Positions 25,401 through 37,905 of a stretch of 64,000 nucleotides of DNA are shown in pieces. How positions within the stretch are numbered: the first letter of the stretch is position 1; each line of letters starts with the position of its first letter. Source of the stretch: Typha latifolia (lineage: Eukaryota > Streptophyta > Magnoliopsida > Poales > Typhaceae); assembly GCA_019914945.1 (NCBI GenBank), contig CM034099.1, positions 7,812,001 through 7,876,000 on the forward strand, read 5' to 3'. The notes under the pieces were generated by a model. It saw nothing but the letters and a program-made list of their open reading frames with translations, searched no databases and was not told the DNA's origin. Made by a program: the position numbers and the translations under genes.

Positions 25401-28400
25401 CCAAAATATTATGATCGCATTATTATTATTGCTAAGTTGTCTTTTAAAGAGATTTTTACATAATTGCCACTGAACTTTCAAAATGTCATAATTGCCACTA
25501 TATTTTTTTTAAATATCATTATTGCTACTGAAATCATTGAGCTCTTCCAATAAATGTCATTCCATCAATTAAACCTAAATAATCATTGCTAAAGCTGATT
25601 TAAATTAAAAAAGACTAGTTTGTCTTTGTATAAGTTACTTAAAATAATTCAAAAGCTATCTAATATAACCAGTATCATTGTTTAAGAACAGAAAAAACAA
25701 CTATTTTTTAGAAGAAAAAATTAGTGATAAATATTTTATGCTGTAAACATAAATAGGAAGGGTATTCTAGGCTTTTACATGTATTTGCTAACTTTAACAA
25801 CCATCAATTAGGAATATTCAATAAATATTCCATCAAAACTAACCGTAGTGTAAAATTATATATAAACCCTTTTTAAAATGGCAATAATTCTCATCCCCTT
25901 TTTAAAATATTTTGAAGAACATACTGCAAATATGATATTTTATTAGTTTTCAGTGGTAATTATGTATAACCCCTTTTTAAAATGGTAATAATTATCATCC
26001 CAAATATATTCTGGTCACAGGATTTATTATTCAGCAGGATAAATTATCTGGAGCATCACTTACTGCAGGATGACACCCCAATGCTCAGGGTAAAGTTGAG
26101 AGTAACATGGTAATATCAAGTTCCTGCCTTCCTATTACCTCCCATTTTAGTACAGACGACAGTCCTGATAACTGAAAGATAAATATATTACTGAAATTAA
26201 GGAGGACAGCAGGGGCAGTGATAGGGGGAACGTTCTTCAGACTCAGCAGGAAAAAATGCACAAAACAGGGATATTAGATGACTTATCCATAAAGAGAAAA
26301 CCAAAAAGGAACTATTCCATTAAAGAAATTATATGACCCAACTTGGAGGAGTCTAGTTAGTTAGATCGAGTAATTTTATTTTATTTTCTGTATTGTTATT
26401 TTCTGCACTTAGTTGAATTGAGTCACGAGGCATTTGGTTGGGTCGAGTCATGTTAAATTCTACAGTATGTAATTGGGCTCCTTAATCATGGGCCCAACTG
26501 ACTTAGGTCTAGGGTAGCCATCAAATAGTGTGATGTATCCACATTGGGGATATTAGGACAATTACCTTAGTTTAGCTCTCACTAGTTAGCTCTGTCACTC
26601 TCTTTCTCACCTACCCCTCCTCCTTCATCCTAGCCGCCGCTGCCAGCCACCACCGAGGCGCTCCCTCCTCGTTAGTCGCCCTCCCTCCTTGTTAGTTCGA
26701 GCCCCCTCTCCCACTCGAGGACCAGACTTCATCTCCCTCTTCTTCCTCCTCCTTTCTCCCCAAAACCTACCTTCTACTACCTCCACCCATGGAATCCCCA
26801 AAAAAATTCTAGAGATCACTTTGAGCTGGTCTGCCATTTTTGACTAGCGTCCACTATTTGATCAATATCTCACTATCTACTCATCCAATTCTCATGATCA
26901 TGGGTTCGTTGAAAAACTCTTCGAGAGCGACAACATACCCAAATTTTAAGTCCATCCAATGGCTAGATTGTTCAAAATCAACCTCTAAAGTTCCGCCCAA
27001 AATCTGTTCCAACCCCAAGCCGATTCCACCATTGCCAAGCCCCTTCCACCTTCCTCATCAAGTATGGATCGCAACAAGAACCAATTGTCGAACTATCAAG
27101 TCTACATGCTATACACCAAGCTATGAGCTACAAGTATTGATGACGCTACTCTTGGAAAAGGCACAAAAAACAGCAGTATCCATACCAAAATCCTAAAGAG
27201 ATAGTAAGATAAGCTAAATCTTGCAAAGAAATGTATCACACGTGTTTCAGGCTCCCATGGAGGTTTAAGTTTAAGGATCACAGAGTTTTAGGGGCTGATT
27301 CTATTGAATCTTGAGTTTCAGACATGTGATCCTTCCAACAGAATCATAAAAGTAAGTTTTAGGGGCAAAGAATTGTATGAATGTGAAAGGAAGCATAAAA
27401 GACAACATTTTACCCGAGATTCAGACTTATGTATGCAAAGACGAGCTTCACAGCATGACTTGGAACATTTTGGTGGCTTTTGATTCTTTTCAGTGCCACA
27501 AGGAACCTGCCATCAGAAAACAATAGCAATATGAAAGTAGTGATGTGGCAGAACAATATATCTCAGATAAAGAAAAGACCCAGAGAGTAAGCCCAATTCA
27601 AATCATAGTAATTTGGAAGTACTATGTTTCAAGAGAAAGTAATAACTAAAAAAACAAAGCAAATTATGAAGCCTCCAATCAAGAAGCGACAGATCATCAC
27701 ATGAACCACCATATACAGTCTAGGCTAACAATTATTTAAGAAAATTTAAAAAATTTCTATTGCATGTCTGCACCAACTTACTGATATAACTGGACAAAGA
27801 ATTGAAAATTTCTTTCAATACTTATGGCCTTCTTCAAGGAAAAAAGAGTGGAAACATCAAAATCTAGTTACAATTAATAGAGTACCTGTATGTGGGGAAT
27901 GCAGGGGTCTTTCATAAGGTCCTATATAATGTTGCCTATTATTAGGATGTTCAATGTGGCAAGCTTAAAAACTGCACACATAGATTAAGACATCAACCAC
28001 TTTCACATGTATTATGCTCTTACACCTACCTACCAAAATCCATCACTTCCCTTTATATGTATAATATTATTGCACCATGTGCATATAATACCCTAGTCAT
28101 AGAGAATATTACGAATCAATGTTTTAAAAGGCAATTGCAGTCAGCGAGCGGTCACCCCTCCGCATAGCACCTAGGTGATGCGAGTGCCAAGGCAGGCAAG
28201 CATTTATATATATATATATAAATTATAATTATATATGATATATATTATATACTATTAAAAATTAATAATAATATCTCTAACAGAATAAATTCACAAACAA
28301 TAATTACAATTTTACAAACAATAATCAGCAAAATAGCAAGCAATAATAACAAACATTAATCCATAAATACTAATCACATACTTGCAGAAAACAAGTGGTA

Positions 28401-31400
28401 ATTCACAAATAGTGATCTCTCTCATGCTCACTTAGATAGCAATTAGCAAATATATGTGCAAAAGAAATGAATAAATCAATAAATAAATTTCTGTTGATTA
28501 AAATAGAAAATTAAAAATAATACTAATCTGCCAAAAGCCCGCCCCCTTTGACTTCTTTGTTTGCAGGGCAACCAATGTGCCACCCGCCTAGGTGGCCACC
28601 CCGACCGACTTTCAAAACAGTGCTATGGAGGATTGTAAAAGATCCATAGCAGTACTCTTCACATATTTCTACAGTAAACATGTCATTCTACATCATCATT
28701 TCATTATAAAATTAAAATTATCATGAATTCAACAACAAAATCTGAACTGCACGAAAATGATACAAAAGTTGGTGGTAGTACACAAATTCGTATCCCCCCA
28801 CCCTTGCTCTTGCAAGGTGCGCTTGAGTAAGGAACTAGTATTATAAAAAGAGAATAATCTATGAGAAGAAGTGGGCAACAAAATATAAAGCATGGATTTA
28901 AATGTCAGGCAGCATGGCCAGGGATGACACACGACATGTTAGCTGAGTCACCTGCCGTGTGTTAAGACACCACCATTGTGACAGCCTGACAGGCTGCTAG
29001 CACACCCCATGCTAGCAATACATAAACCTTGATGTTATTTACATCTTGTATTCCTCAAAAATGGAATCCTTTCTATTTACACCTCACAAATTTATGGACT
29101 ATGTTAATCTCCAAAAATATCCAGCATCGTCCAAGCATCATGTCTATAGACTTTATGGCTACTGTAGAAAAGGGCATCTAGTACATGAGGCTCCCAATAA
29201 CATGAGATATGGGGAAAGAAGATGCATATAGCATTTTACTTTCATTTCTGAAGAGGTAGTTTCTAAGACTTTAATTCATGACCTCTTAGATGTAAAGGAA
29301 AAGACTTACCATCACACCAAGTGATACCCTCAAATTAAAAACAATTTAAACAGAGAGGAAAGAATTTTCAACTATGCAAAATAGAATACACAATCTATAG
29401 CTCAGATTGCCAAAAGAAAAGACATCTAGTCAGCAGATATAAGAGTCTCCCAAATAGCACCTCAAAGTGTGTATGCCCACAACAGCATGAAATGGATACC
29501 ATCAAGGGGCAAGGGGAACAAGCACCTCTGAAACATACATACAAACTAAAATTAGCAACAAAGTTCTTGAAATTAATATAATCATAAGACAATGAAAATA
29601 AACTCCTAAACAATACGTGGGTTCAGTGTCCAAACAAATATAGAATTCAAGGAAGCTTGCAGAAAACATGCTGAAATCATAATGATTACCTACAACAGCA
29701 TTGACACCTCAGAACTTCCTAGCGGACAGAATGAATCATTTTAATTCTTAAGTGGTTGTATTTATATATTACTGAACATATCATGTCATATTTGGACTAG
29801 TGTGCTAGATTGTTACTCCCATAACATAACCATGTCAAATTCAGATTCAGAAGTAAATGAAGTAGGAAGAAAGTTTAAAAGTTTACTAGTTCGGGGGAGG
29901 GGGGAAGGGGATGATAACATATTCTACTTCAATGAGAACTAGTAGAGTGATGAACATAACATTTTCAAGTTATCTTTCTTTCTACCTGTTCAAGTAAAAC
30001 CGTAAAAGTAAGAAAAGGAACAGGCAAGAAGAACAAAAGGTAGCAAATGTCATCACTAATATATACTGTATACAGCATCATGTTGCAATTAATGAATATT
30101 CCAGAGGAACTCTTGAATATATTAGAGAACTCGTGAAGAATTGAATAGCGTTACAGCTTACAAGCTTTGAGCTATAGCTCCTGTCGAATCACATAAATTA
30201 TGCATTTCTTTCCCATCCAAGTACCATGTGACCTAAATTCCATATTTCTTGAGAACTGCAAATTACATCAATGAGGTTTCAATTCTCTAAGGTTCCATAA
30301 CTTTGTTCTTTGTCCCATAACATGTTATACAAGGCTAATTCTTGACAGCATTGATCACATCAATGAGATTTACACTCATCTGCAGATCCGGGAATCTTTT
30401 GATATACCTCTACCTTTTCCCACTCTGATGCATCCAAAAACATAGTAATGGTGTAGCAACAATACTGCAGAGCAGTTCCATCCATAGCAATGTGTTGCAT
30501 AATCTACACCCACCCCTTCAGAAAATATATCATATTTCAAATGTGGTATTCACTTTTCACCATTTATAAGTATAACAAGTAATGCAGATAGATCGGTGAC
30601 TAACATGCACTACTAGATTACTTATGTAAGGCAGCATGATCATCAGTCTTCAACCATTTGGACAGTTTACAACTACTTCTTAAGAATCAATTAACTTATA
30701 TTATTGGTGGTCTACTATTATTTGTTGCCATTTTCGACTTACTACCCGATGATTACAAAGCAAGATGTTTGTTCCAAATTTCAATAAGCATATAAATAAA
30801 AATAGCATGGATCATCTCATATTTTTGCTACCACATTTATTTGCAACAAATCCTATAAATACAGTGTGGGGAATATCACATCATCAATAGAATTAAATAC
30901 CTATGGCATGGTGAAGGACACTTATGATTGTTGCATCGAAGCTTCCTGTCACAAATCTAAATATTTGAAGATTAGAATTTCCATCATATGTTTAATGAGA
31001 ACGGCAGCACCAAGAAGCAATTGAGACATACACCTCCGGACAGGGTGGGCAATCCCCATCGCAGCATCGGCGTTTACAAGCATGCCGACCACAATCTCGT
31101 ACTCGTTGACATTTTCTTTCACAGGCCAAATCTTGATAGCAAGGAACCTATATAAAAAATGATTCAACTCTGAATGTTCAGCTAATATAAACATGGTCAT
31201 TCAAAGTCTTATACTTAATAAATAAATGATTTAATATCAAGCTTAATAAGTTCACTATCCTATTCAAAGTTATAGTGACTTATATCCATGAAACCTTTCA
31301 AAATTGGTTTAGTGATTGATGTTTGGAGTATATCACCATTAATGTCAGATTGTCCTACTTTTTAACAAGCAATTACAAATGTTAATAAATACTGAAATGA

Positions 31401-34102
31401 CAATATTTAGCAAGCAATATACTGTCAAAGTGAAACATATATATGCAGGTAGGTCAAGATGACTCCATGTATTGGTTTGACTAAAAATTAGCAACCAGAT
31501 ACCGGCCTAAGTATGCCCTCTAGATATAAGTGTCAAGTTCCTCGCCAAGTCATATTCAGGCAAAAGATGGCCTCTCAAACAAGGTCATTTGGCGAGGAAA
31601 AAAGCTACATTATTTTTCACCCTATAAGCACATGCAAACAAAGAGTAATACAAAGTTTAATACATAACCGTTGTATAGTTGTATGTTAAACAGGAGAGAC
31701 AGTAAATATGTGATTAATGTTGTTTTTCACCTCCTGCGTGATGAACCATTTGTTGTTTAATCACCTCTCTCCTCCTCTTTCTTAGGAGCAAGTGAAAGAA
31801 CATCAATAGATTAAAATGATCCAATAACTCAAGCTACAAACTTGGTATTGTTTTATGCAGTTCCAATTCAGCTACAATTAGATGGTCTGCTGATCGGCTA
31901 TGGACTTTATCCTAACTACAAGATCTAAAGCTTACAGTAGTAAAGATGACATCCATATGTTTCCCAGTTATCAAAAATAAATGTGAAGAGTGGACTCGAT
32001 AGAGTTAAGACAAGGCTTAAAAAGAATGTATACCAAGAGAAAACACACTTATAACCTTATATAATAAATCTAACATAGAGAATATATCATCCTGGGATTT
32101 GAAAATGCAGGTTATAAAATTGAAATCTAGGTTGTTATATGTGATTTACAGGTTTAAAACATTTTATCACAAAAAATCAAGTATTTGAAACCTAACATTA
32201 TGAATCAACATGAAATTTTCTATAGAGAACTTCTATATGATTATAATGCTTATTATGCCAACTGAACCAGTTGACTAAAGAACATGCAATTTGGCTACAC
32301 GAATAGCTTGAAGTGCAAATTGGCATGTCATGACACTTGTTTAATGCTAGGCAAGGACACACTGCTACAGCATATCATGCTCATGCTGTACTACTTAGGT
32401 GTACATGAGTTGCATACTTGCATGAAACCATCCGATGCTAGACTTTGCCAAGAGGCTCAAGACCAATTTTTTGAAAAGCCTGTATTGCAACCAGCTAATC
32501 ACTGAATGGGGCATCTACTGGACCTGGCCATTTATGATCTATTAGTAAATATCATTTAAAGTAAATTTAGATTGAATATTTATTTGTAATATACTAATAA
32601 GTATACAAAAACAGCTATATGATCATGGAAACTGGAGAGTCGTCTCCATCAAAATTCTACCCATGAATAGAATTACTTCACCATGATATAATTACCTAGT
32701 AACCAGCAAATGTTTCTAACTTCTAACTACAACTGATATCTTTGATAATCCTGATCAAAAGGATATCCTACTTAAACATGTATTCCCTGTGATCATTTGG
32801 ATTTATTTGGTCGATTTTAGAGCATTGGTTTTGAAAGTAAGCATGCTAATTCACACAGAATAAAATTGCAATTACTAAAGAGCTTTATTCAAGGCTTGCC
32901 TCCTTCCTCAGTCCTCCGCACCGGCAAGATTTGACAATGACAGTCCTACAAGTCTCTGCACATGGCCCACGGTGGCACCTCTCCGGGCACTGATGCCTCC
33001 CGCAAGTCAGCAACTTCTCGCATGTAGATCCACAATTTGGTACTTCCGCATCACAACCAACCCCTTTATACTCCTTCTTCCCACACGGGCACGTCCTCCT
33101 CCCCTGCAGCGGGCAATCCCCGCACGGCCCTGAATGGCAACCGCGTTCGCACTTATGCTTCCCGCACCCAAGCACCCCCTCACAATCCCTCCTGCACTGG
33201 AACCCCCGTTCTGCGCACACTCTCTCCTCTTCCTCCCTCCCGCACGCACACCTGTGCTTCCCCTTCATGCTGCAGGGCGGACAATCACTGTCGTGGCAAA
33301 TCTCTGGACACCGGTGGGCCCCACAAGGTAGAAGCTTTCTGCATACCCTGCCGCAGGAGAAGCGGCTGTGGGCACATCGGCGGAGGTCCTCGAGCTTCCC
33401 ACAGAAGCACCGGGAGGAGACCAGTTTGGGGCAAGGAGGGCATGGGCCGGGATGGCAGAGGAGGAGGCAAGAATGGCCACAATTGCCTGATAGGGAACGC
33501 CCACAGACTTCGCCGCAGGAGTGGGGAAGGATCCAGGGGTCAGGAACGGGGTCCTCGACCTTGCCGCAGAAGCAAAGATACGATCTCGGGATTAGGGATT
33601 TGGGGTAGGAGAGGCGGCATTTGGGGCAGGGCCAGTCGGTGGGCGGAAAGGAGGAGTTGGGTTTTTGGAGGGATTGGGTGGACCAGAGGTGGATGCAAGG
33701 GAGGTGGAAGATGGCGTGGCAGGAAGAGGAGCAGGACCAGATCGGATCGGAATGGCGGATCGGGTCGAGGCAGATGAGGCAGGAGGTGGAGCGGCGGGAG
33801 GAAGAGGAGAGGAAGGACCGGATCTTGGATAGGTCCGGCGAGTTGCGGTGGTTGCCCCCGGATATCTCGAGGTAAGCGGAGAGGATCGAGTCCTCGAGGG
33901 CGGATCGCCGGCCAGAGGGGTTTTCGCTGCAGAAATCGTCGCCGGAGCTGGTGGTGGTGGCATCTGATTCGGAGGAGATGAGACCCGAGGCGGTAGGATT
34001 AGGATTTCCAGGATGATGTTGGGCTGTTGTGGTGATGGTGGTCGGCATTGGTGGCAAGTGACGGGGTTGGACGTTCTCTGGCGATCGTTGTGCCGACTGC
34101 AT
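19482..34102 (-). CDS. NF-X1-type zinc-finger protein, NFXL2-like
   Basis: Thirteen exons on the minus strand: 34102-32900, 31147-31034, 30956-30901, 29527-29461, 27506-27414, 24996-24911, 24807-24645, 24559-24371, 24183-23993, 22805-22724, 21803-21597, 19801-19715 and 19637-19482. They join in frame to 897 aa. An N-terminal RING-like finger (C108, C111, C124, C128/H129, H133, C136, C159, C162) precedes many NF-X1 repeats (C-X1-6-H-X-C-X3-C and similar, e.g. [17 protein letters not shown]) from about 200 to 800. A basic stretch (KRRKRR, exon 12) and a C-terminal hydrophobic helix (about 852-871) follow. Length and order match plant NFXL2, described as a nuclear regulator affecting the circadian clock and H2O2/stress responses. 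The first intron uses a GC donor; all others are GT-AG. Introns hold several transposon-like insertions. Function in this species is inferred. Confidence 0.93.
20696..21128. mobile_element. MITE-like inverted-repeat element in NFXL2-like intron 11
   Basis: The left end ('cccatgttcactttaggaat') and the reverse complement of the right end ('gcatcgtttatcttaggaat') match over about 70 bases, with substitutions. The interior is A/T-rich with no coding. It lies between exon 12 (19715-19801) and exon 11 (21597-21803). The exact ends and the target-site duplication were not fixed. A partial relative sits at 330-470. Confidence 0.55.
25439..25983. mobile_element. Long inverted-repeat element in NFXL2-like intron 5
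   Basis: The left arm reads 'ttttacataattgccactga' at about 25454-25473. The right arm, reverse complemented, reads 'ttatacataattaccactga', and the similarity continues inward for roughly 120 bases ('atcat.attgc', 'aataaatattcc'). The arms enclose an A/T-rich core without coding. The structure fits a MULE- or MITE-type non-autonomous element. It lies between exons 5 and 6. Confidence 0.55.
26340..27195. mobile_element. Compositionally foreign block in NFXL2-like intron 5, LTR-like
   Basis: This stretch differs sharply from its A/T-rich intron. It holds a pyrimidine-rich, GC-rich core (about 26600-26780) preceded by T-rich sequence around 26380, as in some plant LTRs. ORFs here (26625-26837 -, 26840-27196 +) have no recognisable domain. 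I found neither TG...CA ends with a duplication nor a primer-binding site, so the class is open. Confidence 0.3.
28121..28622. mobile_element. MITE-like element in NFXL2-like intron 4
   Basis: The left end 'tgttttaaaaggc' (about 28121) and the reverse complement of the right end 'tgttttgaaagtcgg' (about 28620) form short imperfect terminal inverted repeats. Both are followed by GC-rich sub-terminal sequence containing 'cacctagg' or its near match. The core is A/T-rich with a (TA)n run at 28205-28222. No clear target duplication was seen. Confidence 0.4.
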
Positions 34103-34188
34103 TGGTGGTTTGGCTAATTTTATAGCAGAGGAATGTTTTTACACAAACACCCCTCATCGTTTATGGATTTAGATTCAGCCCTTTTGAA

Positions 34189-34680
34189 GGTAAATTAAAT
34201 ATGTATTTATACCCAAAATTATTTTATCTCAATATTTTTAAAAAGTCTTATATCAGTGTACTTACGATTAAAATAAAACTGTCAATTTTTTATCAAAGTT
34301 AATAGAGCGCTGATCAAAATACATGAGTTTTTTATTCGAATTTTTTTAACCCTATTTATTTAAATGTGATCTAATTATTTTTATAAAAATCTAAATTTAA
34401 TAACATTTACTATATAATTAGTAAAATTTAGAAAGTAAGAAAAATATATGAATATTGTTTAAAAAAATACTTATATAAAAGGGAAAAGATAATTTTGTCT
34501 ATAAAAATTTTAAAATAAAGGGAATTTAACTCGTCATTCAATTTTTAAAATTTGTTAAGTGCCCTATATTAATTTGGACAAAAGAATTGATGGGTCTCAA
34601 TTTAATAATAAGACATAATTATATAGGGATAAAATATATTTAATCTTTTATATAATTTCCCCGGTAAGTTAGATTAGTAT
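34189..34680. mobile_element. Long-TIR MITE upstream of the NFXL2-like gene
   Basis: The left arm (about 34189-34330, including 'taaaactgtcaattttt' and 'ttaatagagcgct') and the inverted right arm (about 34540-34680, including 'aatttggacaaaagaattga') are diverged inverted repeats. Each also aligns to the matching arm of the element at 58691-60473. The core carries no gene. Its left end lies about 90 bp upstream of the NFXL2-like start codon, so it occupies that gene's likely promoter. Confidence 0.55.
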
Positions 34681-34915
34681 TGCAGTATAGCACATTCTTA
34701 ATGTTAATTGAAATTAAAGTACTTTTAGGTTAATAAAATAATAGGCAGGACTCACGATAACACGTTTAAATTGTAAAAAGAGATACCAATAACCCTTAAT
34801 GGTAATGGATACCGAACATACCCATTACTATTAAGCCTATTATGTCATTAGTACACCTAATGACGCCCCAAAACAGCACTAAGACTTTTGAAATGACACA
34901 ATCCGACGGCTCAGA

Positions 34916-35814
34916 TCAGCCCGAGCTATCCGACTCCGCTCGATCCTTCCGCTTGCCGAAGCCGTGCACTGCGAGGTGCAGCTCGGCTGCGGCGATTAGG
35001 AAATGAACGGCCTGGATCGGCCTTAAGATTCCCACCACCGCCTTGATCGTTTCCAATCTCAACTCATCCGCCTTCTCCAGCACTCTCCTCATCCCCTCCC
35101 GCTTCCCCGCCATCTCCCCCTCCATCTCCGCGTCCTTTCCTCCTCCTGGCACGTGCGCGGCGATCTCCACCATCTTCGCCACCTCCTCCTGCACCGTAGC
35201 CGCCTCCTCGGAGATCTCCTTCTCGCGCGACAAGGTCCGCCGGTGGCACTGGTCGATCCGATTGAGCTGTTCGGACGAGAGGATACCAAGGTTTGTCATG
35301 GGCCAATCCTGGTAGAATATAAAGTTCCATAAAATTTCTACGTCAATTGATTGACATGTCGAGGCTTTCTTTTTATATCCATACGGCCGGGAGAACAGAG
35401 GATTTTGACTTTTGAGCAATACAAAATGCAAAAAAGAAAAGAAAGGTTAAAATTTACCAAAAGGATTTGGTCTAACTCGGCCTCCAACTGGAGTCCTGAC
35501 TTGGAGTAGAGGAGGTGGAATGCGGTGGAGGGCCGCCACCCGCCGGCCCAGAGGAAGAGATTCTCGGTGGAGCTCGTCCACGTCGGCGAGAACATCGGCA
35601 GCACGTCGCAGCGAGCCGACGCTGCCTTTGCCCGGTAGTAGTACTCGTAATGGCCCACCACCCGTTCGACCAAATGCCGCAAAGATCCATCAGCATCGTC
35701 TGAATTCCCGGCGGCTCGACGGAGGTCAGCGAGGTCGCGGGATTGCTCGGACATCCGTTGCTCGAAGAAGTCAGCAAAGTACTCGCCGTTGGCGCGGGAG
35801 GCGGACATGGTCAA
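34916..35814 (-). CDS. DOG1-domain protein (copy A)
   Basis: Two exons: 35814-35458 and 35308-34916 (GT-AG), joining in frame to 249 aa. If the second Met of MTMSAS is used (start 35808), the protein is 247 aa. The DOG1 domain fills the protein. It begins with FADFFEQRMSEQSRDL and contains the aromatic core WTSSTENLFLWAGGWRPS (about 80-97) and SGLQLEAELDQIL. The C-terminal half is helical and charged (EKEISEEAATVQEE, GKREGMRRVLEKADELRL), ending FLIAAAELHLAVHGFGKR. No bZIP region is present, so this is the short DOG1/DOG1-like form rather than a TGA factor. Known members act in seed dormancy, ABA signalling or pollen aperture patterning; which role applies here is unknown. A paralogue lies 3.1 kb away in divergent orientation (38961-39973). 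Confidence 0.9.
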
Positions 35815-36220
35815 TGATCCTGGCTAGCTCACATGCATAATATATCCCTAGGGTTTTATAAATAAGATACATGGTACTAAGCACCGCTGATTACGAGCTT
35901 AGCAATAGAGTTTTGGGTTTTTGTCCCGGAGGTGGTGAATCTGATTGTGTCCATTCCTTCTGTAGCAAAGATTTCCTACATCCGACTACGTGGCAGGATC
36001 TAGATGCCAAGTATTCGTCCGTGGGAAGTTCTTTGCATCGATCAGATCACACGTGGAGACTAACTAGGAAGATACCTTCCTCGTGATCAAAGAAGGGTAT
36101 GGGATCCACGTCAATTATAAATAAAATTGTTTGATGATTTGGTGGCTTAATAGATCAATTTAATTGATAATTTGACGGTACGATTAGCTTAGAGAAACAG
36201 TTCAGCAATGCGTCGCATAA

Positions 36221-37905
36221 TGTAACACTCGTGTTTAAAAAAAAAAAAAATATATATATATATATATAGCGCACGCGCTGCTGTCTTCTCTATTTAAACT
36301 CCACATCTTCCCCTCGAGTTCTCTTCTTTTCACAATTTCTTTTTCTCGCTCTTCCCTTCTCTCTTTTCTCTTCCGAGCCGCCGAAGACCTCGGAGAAATT
36401 CGTCGGTCGGCAACCTCGGGTCGACTACCCACCGATCCGGGGAGTTTCCTCGCTTCAGCCCCTTGTCGTGGGTACCCACAGGGTGCAGGGGAGGCAATGC
36501 CATGTCGTCTCCCACCGTCGGGTTATTTGGACTCAGGCAGCCACCACTGGCGGCGGTGACCCTACTCGACAGCCTTGACTGACTCACCTCTTTACGTGGA
36601 AGAGATGGGTACTCGAGATGAGGGCTTCGAGCCGTTCTTTCACTGCACTTAGAAGCTCCATGGCCGCCGACCATGGAGTTTCTCAGCTCTCACCATCAGC
36701 CACACTGGCCGATGGTTCAAGTGAACCTGCAATCCAAGTTGACCTCATCAACTTGGGGAGCCGATGGTGCTAGGCTACCGACGACAGGGATCACTGGCAA
36801 CAACACCACTTTTTTGCTCTATTTTCTTCTCTAGCAAGGAGACGAGGAGAAGGGCCAACCCCCACCGCACTCTCTCTGGGCTATGGCGTGGGTCGCAGCC
36901 CAAGCCCTCGGGCCTTTTCTAAGGCCTCGGTGGACCTTAGTTTCTAGAGGTCATGGCACCATGTGCACATATCATTGTTAGTCAAGTCCCAACTATGTAG
37001 TGCCCCTTTCACCCACTCAACCCAGGGTTAATGGTAGAGTGTATTATATAGTAATATATTAGCGATCTACACTTGAGATCGATAGCTGGTGGAGCATTCA
37101 GGTGATTACACTGCCCTAGTTGAAGACTAGTCTAGTATGATATTAGAAAAGATGATTGAGAGGTAGGGGATTGTAGTTCTAGCGGTACCCAAAGATGTAG
37201 GGTCAGAGCGTCTGTCGAGCTGTGTGCTCTTAACCGCCGTATGTGATGATTCCGCTCTAAGCGATGATTACTAGAGCGGTGTTGATGGGCCTACAACTGG
37301 GGTCCTTAGTCTGATGGCCACAGACAACCGGTCATATGCAGCGTCGTCAGGCATGTGTGGGCGATAATATTGCTAGATAACTAGTCCTCCTCGATTTTAT
37401 GGTGTTTTGTGAGATATGTCATTGTGACTCGATTTTTGTGCGGATTTCTATGTAAATTGAGCTATAATGATGAAAGTTATTAAAAGTTATAATGTACACT
37501 TTCCCTGACATGTTATGAGTTTGCATTTCTATTTATCATGTAATATTCTTAGATTACTATTGGATTTTACTTGCTGGGCCCCGTGCTCACCGCCATTTTG
37601 GTGGAAATATTTCAGAGCTGATCATGGAGGATGCGGATATCGAGGAGTAGCATATTCATTCCTCTATTTTAGTATTTGTCTATTCTATTATTTCTAGTTG
37701 GACTTAACTCATGCGAGAGTATTTATGCTTTAAAACTTGTGTTTGACTTGTATTCCTAGAGGCTTATTGAGGTCTGTGATATTATAAATTTAGATTATTT
37801 ATTGAATTATTATGATATTTCTAGACTTATCCAGATATTTTGTGAGATTATTTTACTGACATGTCACGTGAAAATTCTCCACATGAGGAACACGCGATTT
37901 TTTGA
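36221..37905. mobile_element. LTR-like block between the two DOG1 genes
   Basis: The block starts with TGTAACACTCGTG at 36221, like the TGTAAC-type starts of many plant Ty3/gypsy LTRs. A pyrimidine-rich leader follows at 36290-36370, then a GC-rich stretch, then 'ttgctgggccccgtgctcacc' wording near 37571 familiar from such LTRs. ORFs inside (e.g. 36330-36674 -) match no gene family I recognise. No paired LTR, primer-binding site or polyprotein is seen. The right end is uncertain; a short repeat with an A-run, shared with 8477-8577, begins near 37912. Confidence 0.35.

Noticed and set aside
26625..27196. ORFs 26625-26837 (-) and 26840-27196 (+)
   Set aside because: They lie in an intronic repeat-like block; the composition is low in complexity and no domain is seen.
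33037..33777. 246-codon plus-strand ORF
   Set aside because: It is antisense to exon 1 of the NFXL2-like gene, whose Cys-rich codons read as Arg/Gly/Pro-rich nonsense on the other strand. No domain is seen.
36330..36674. 114-codon minus-strand ORF
   Set aside because: It sits inside an LTR-like block and resembles no known protein.
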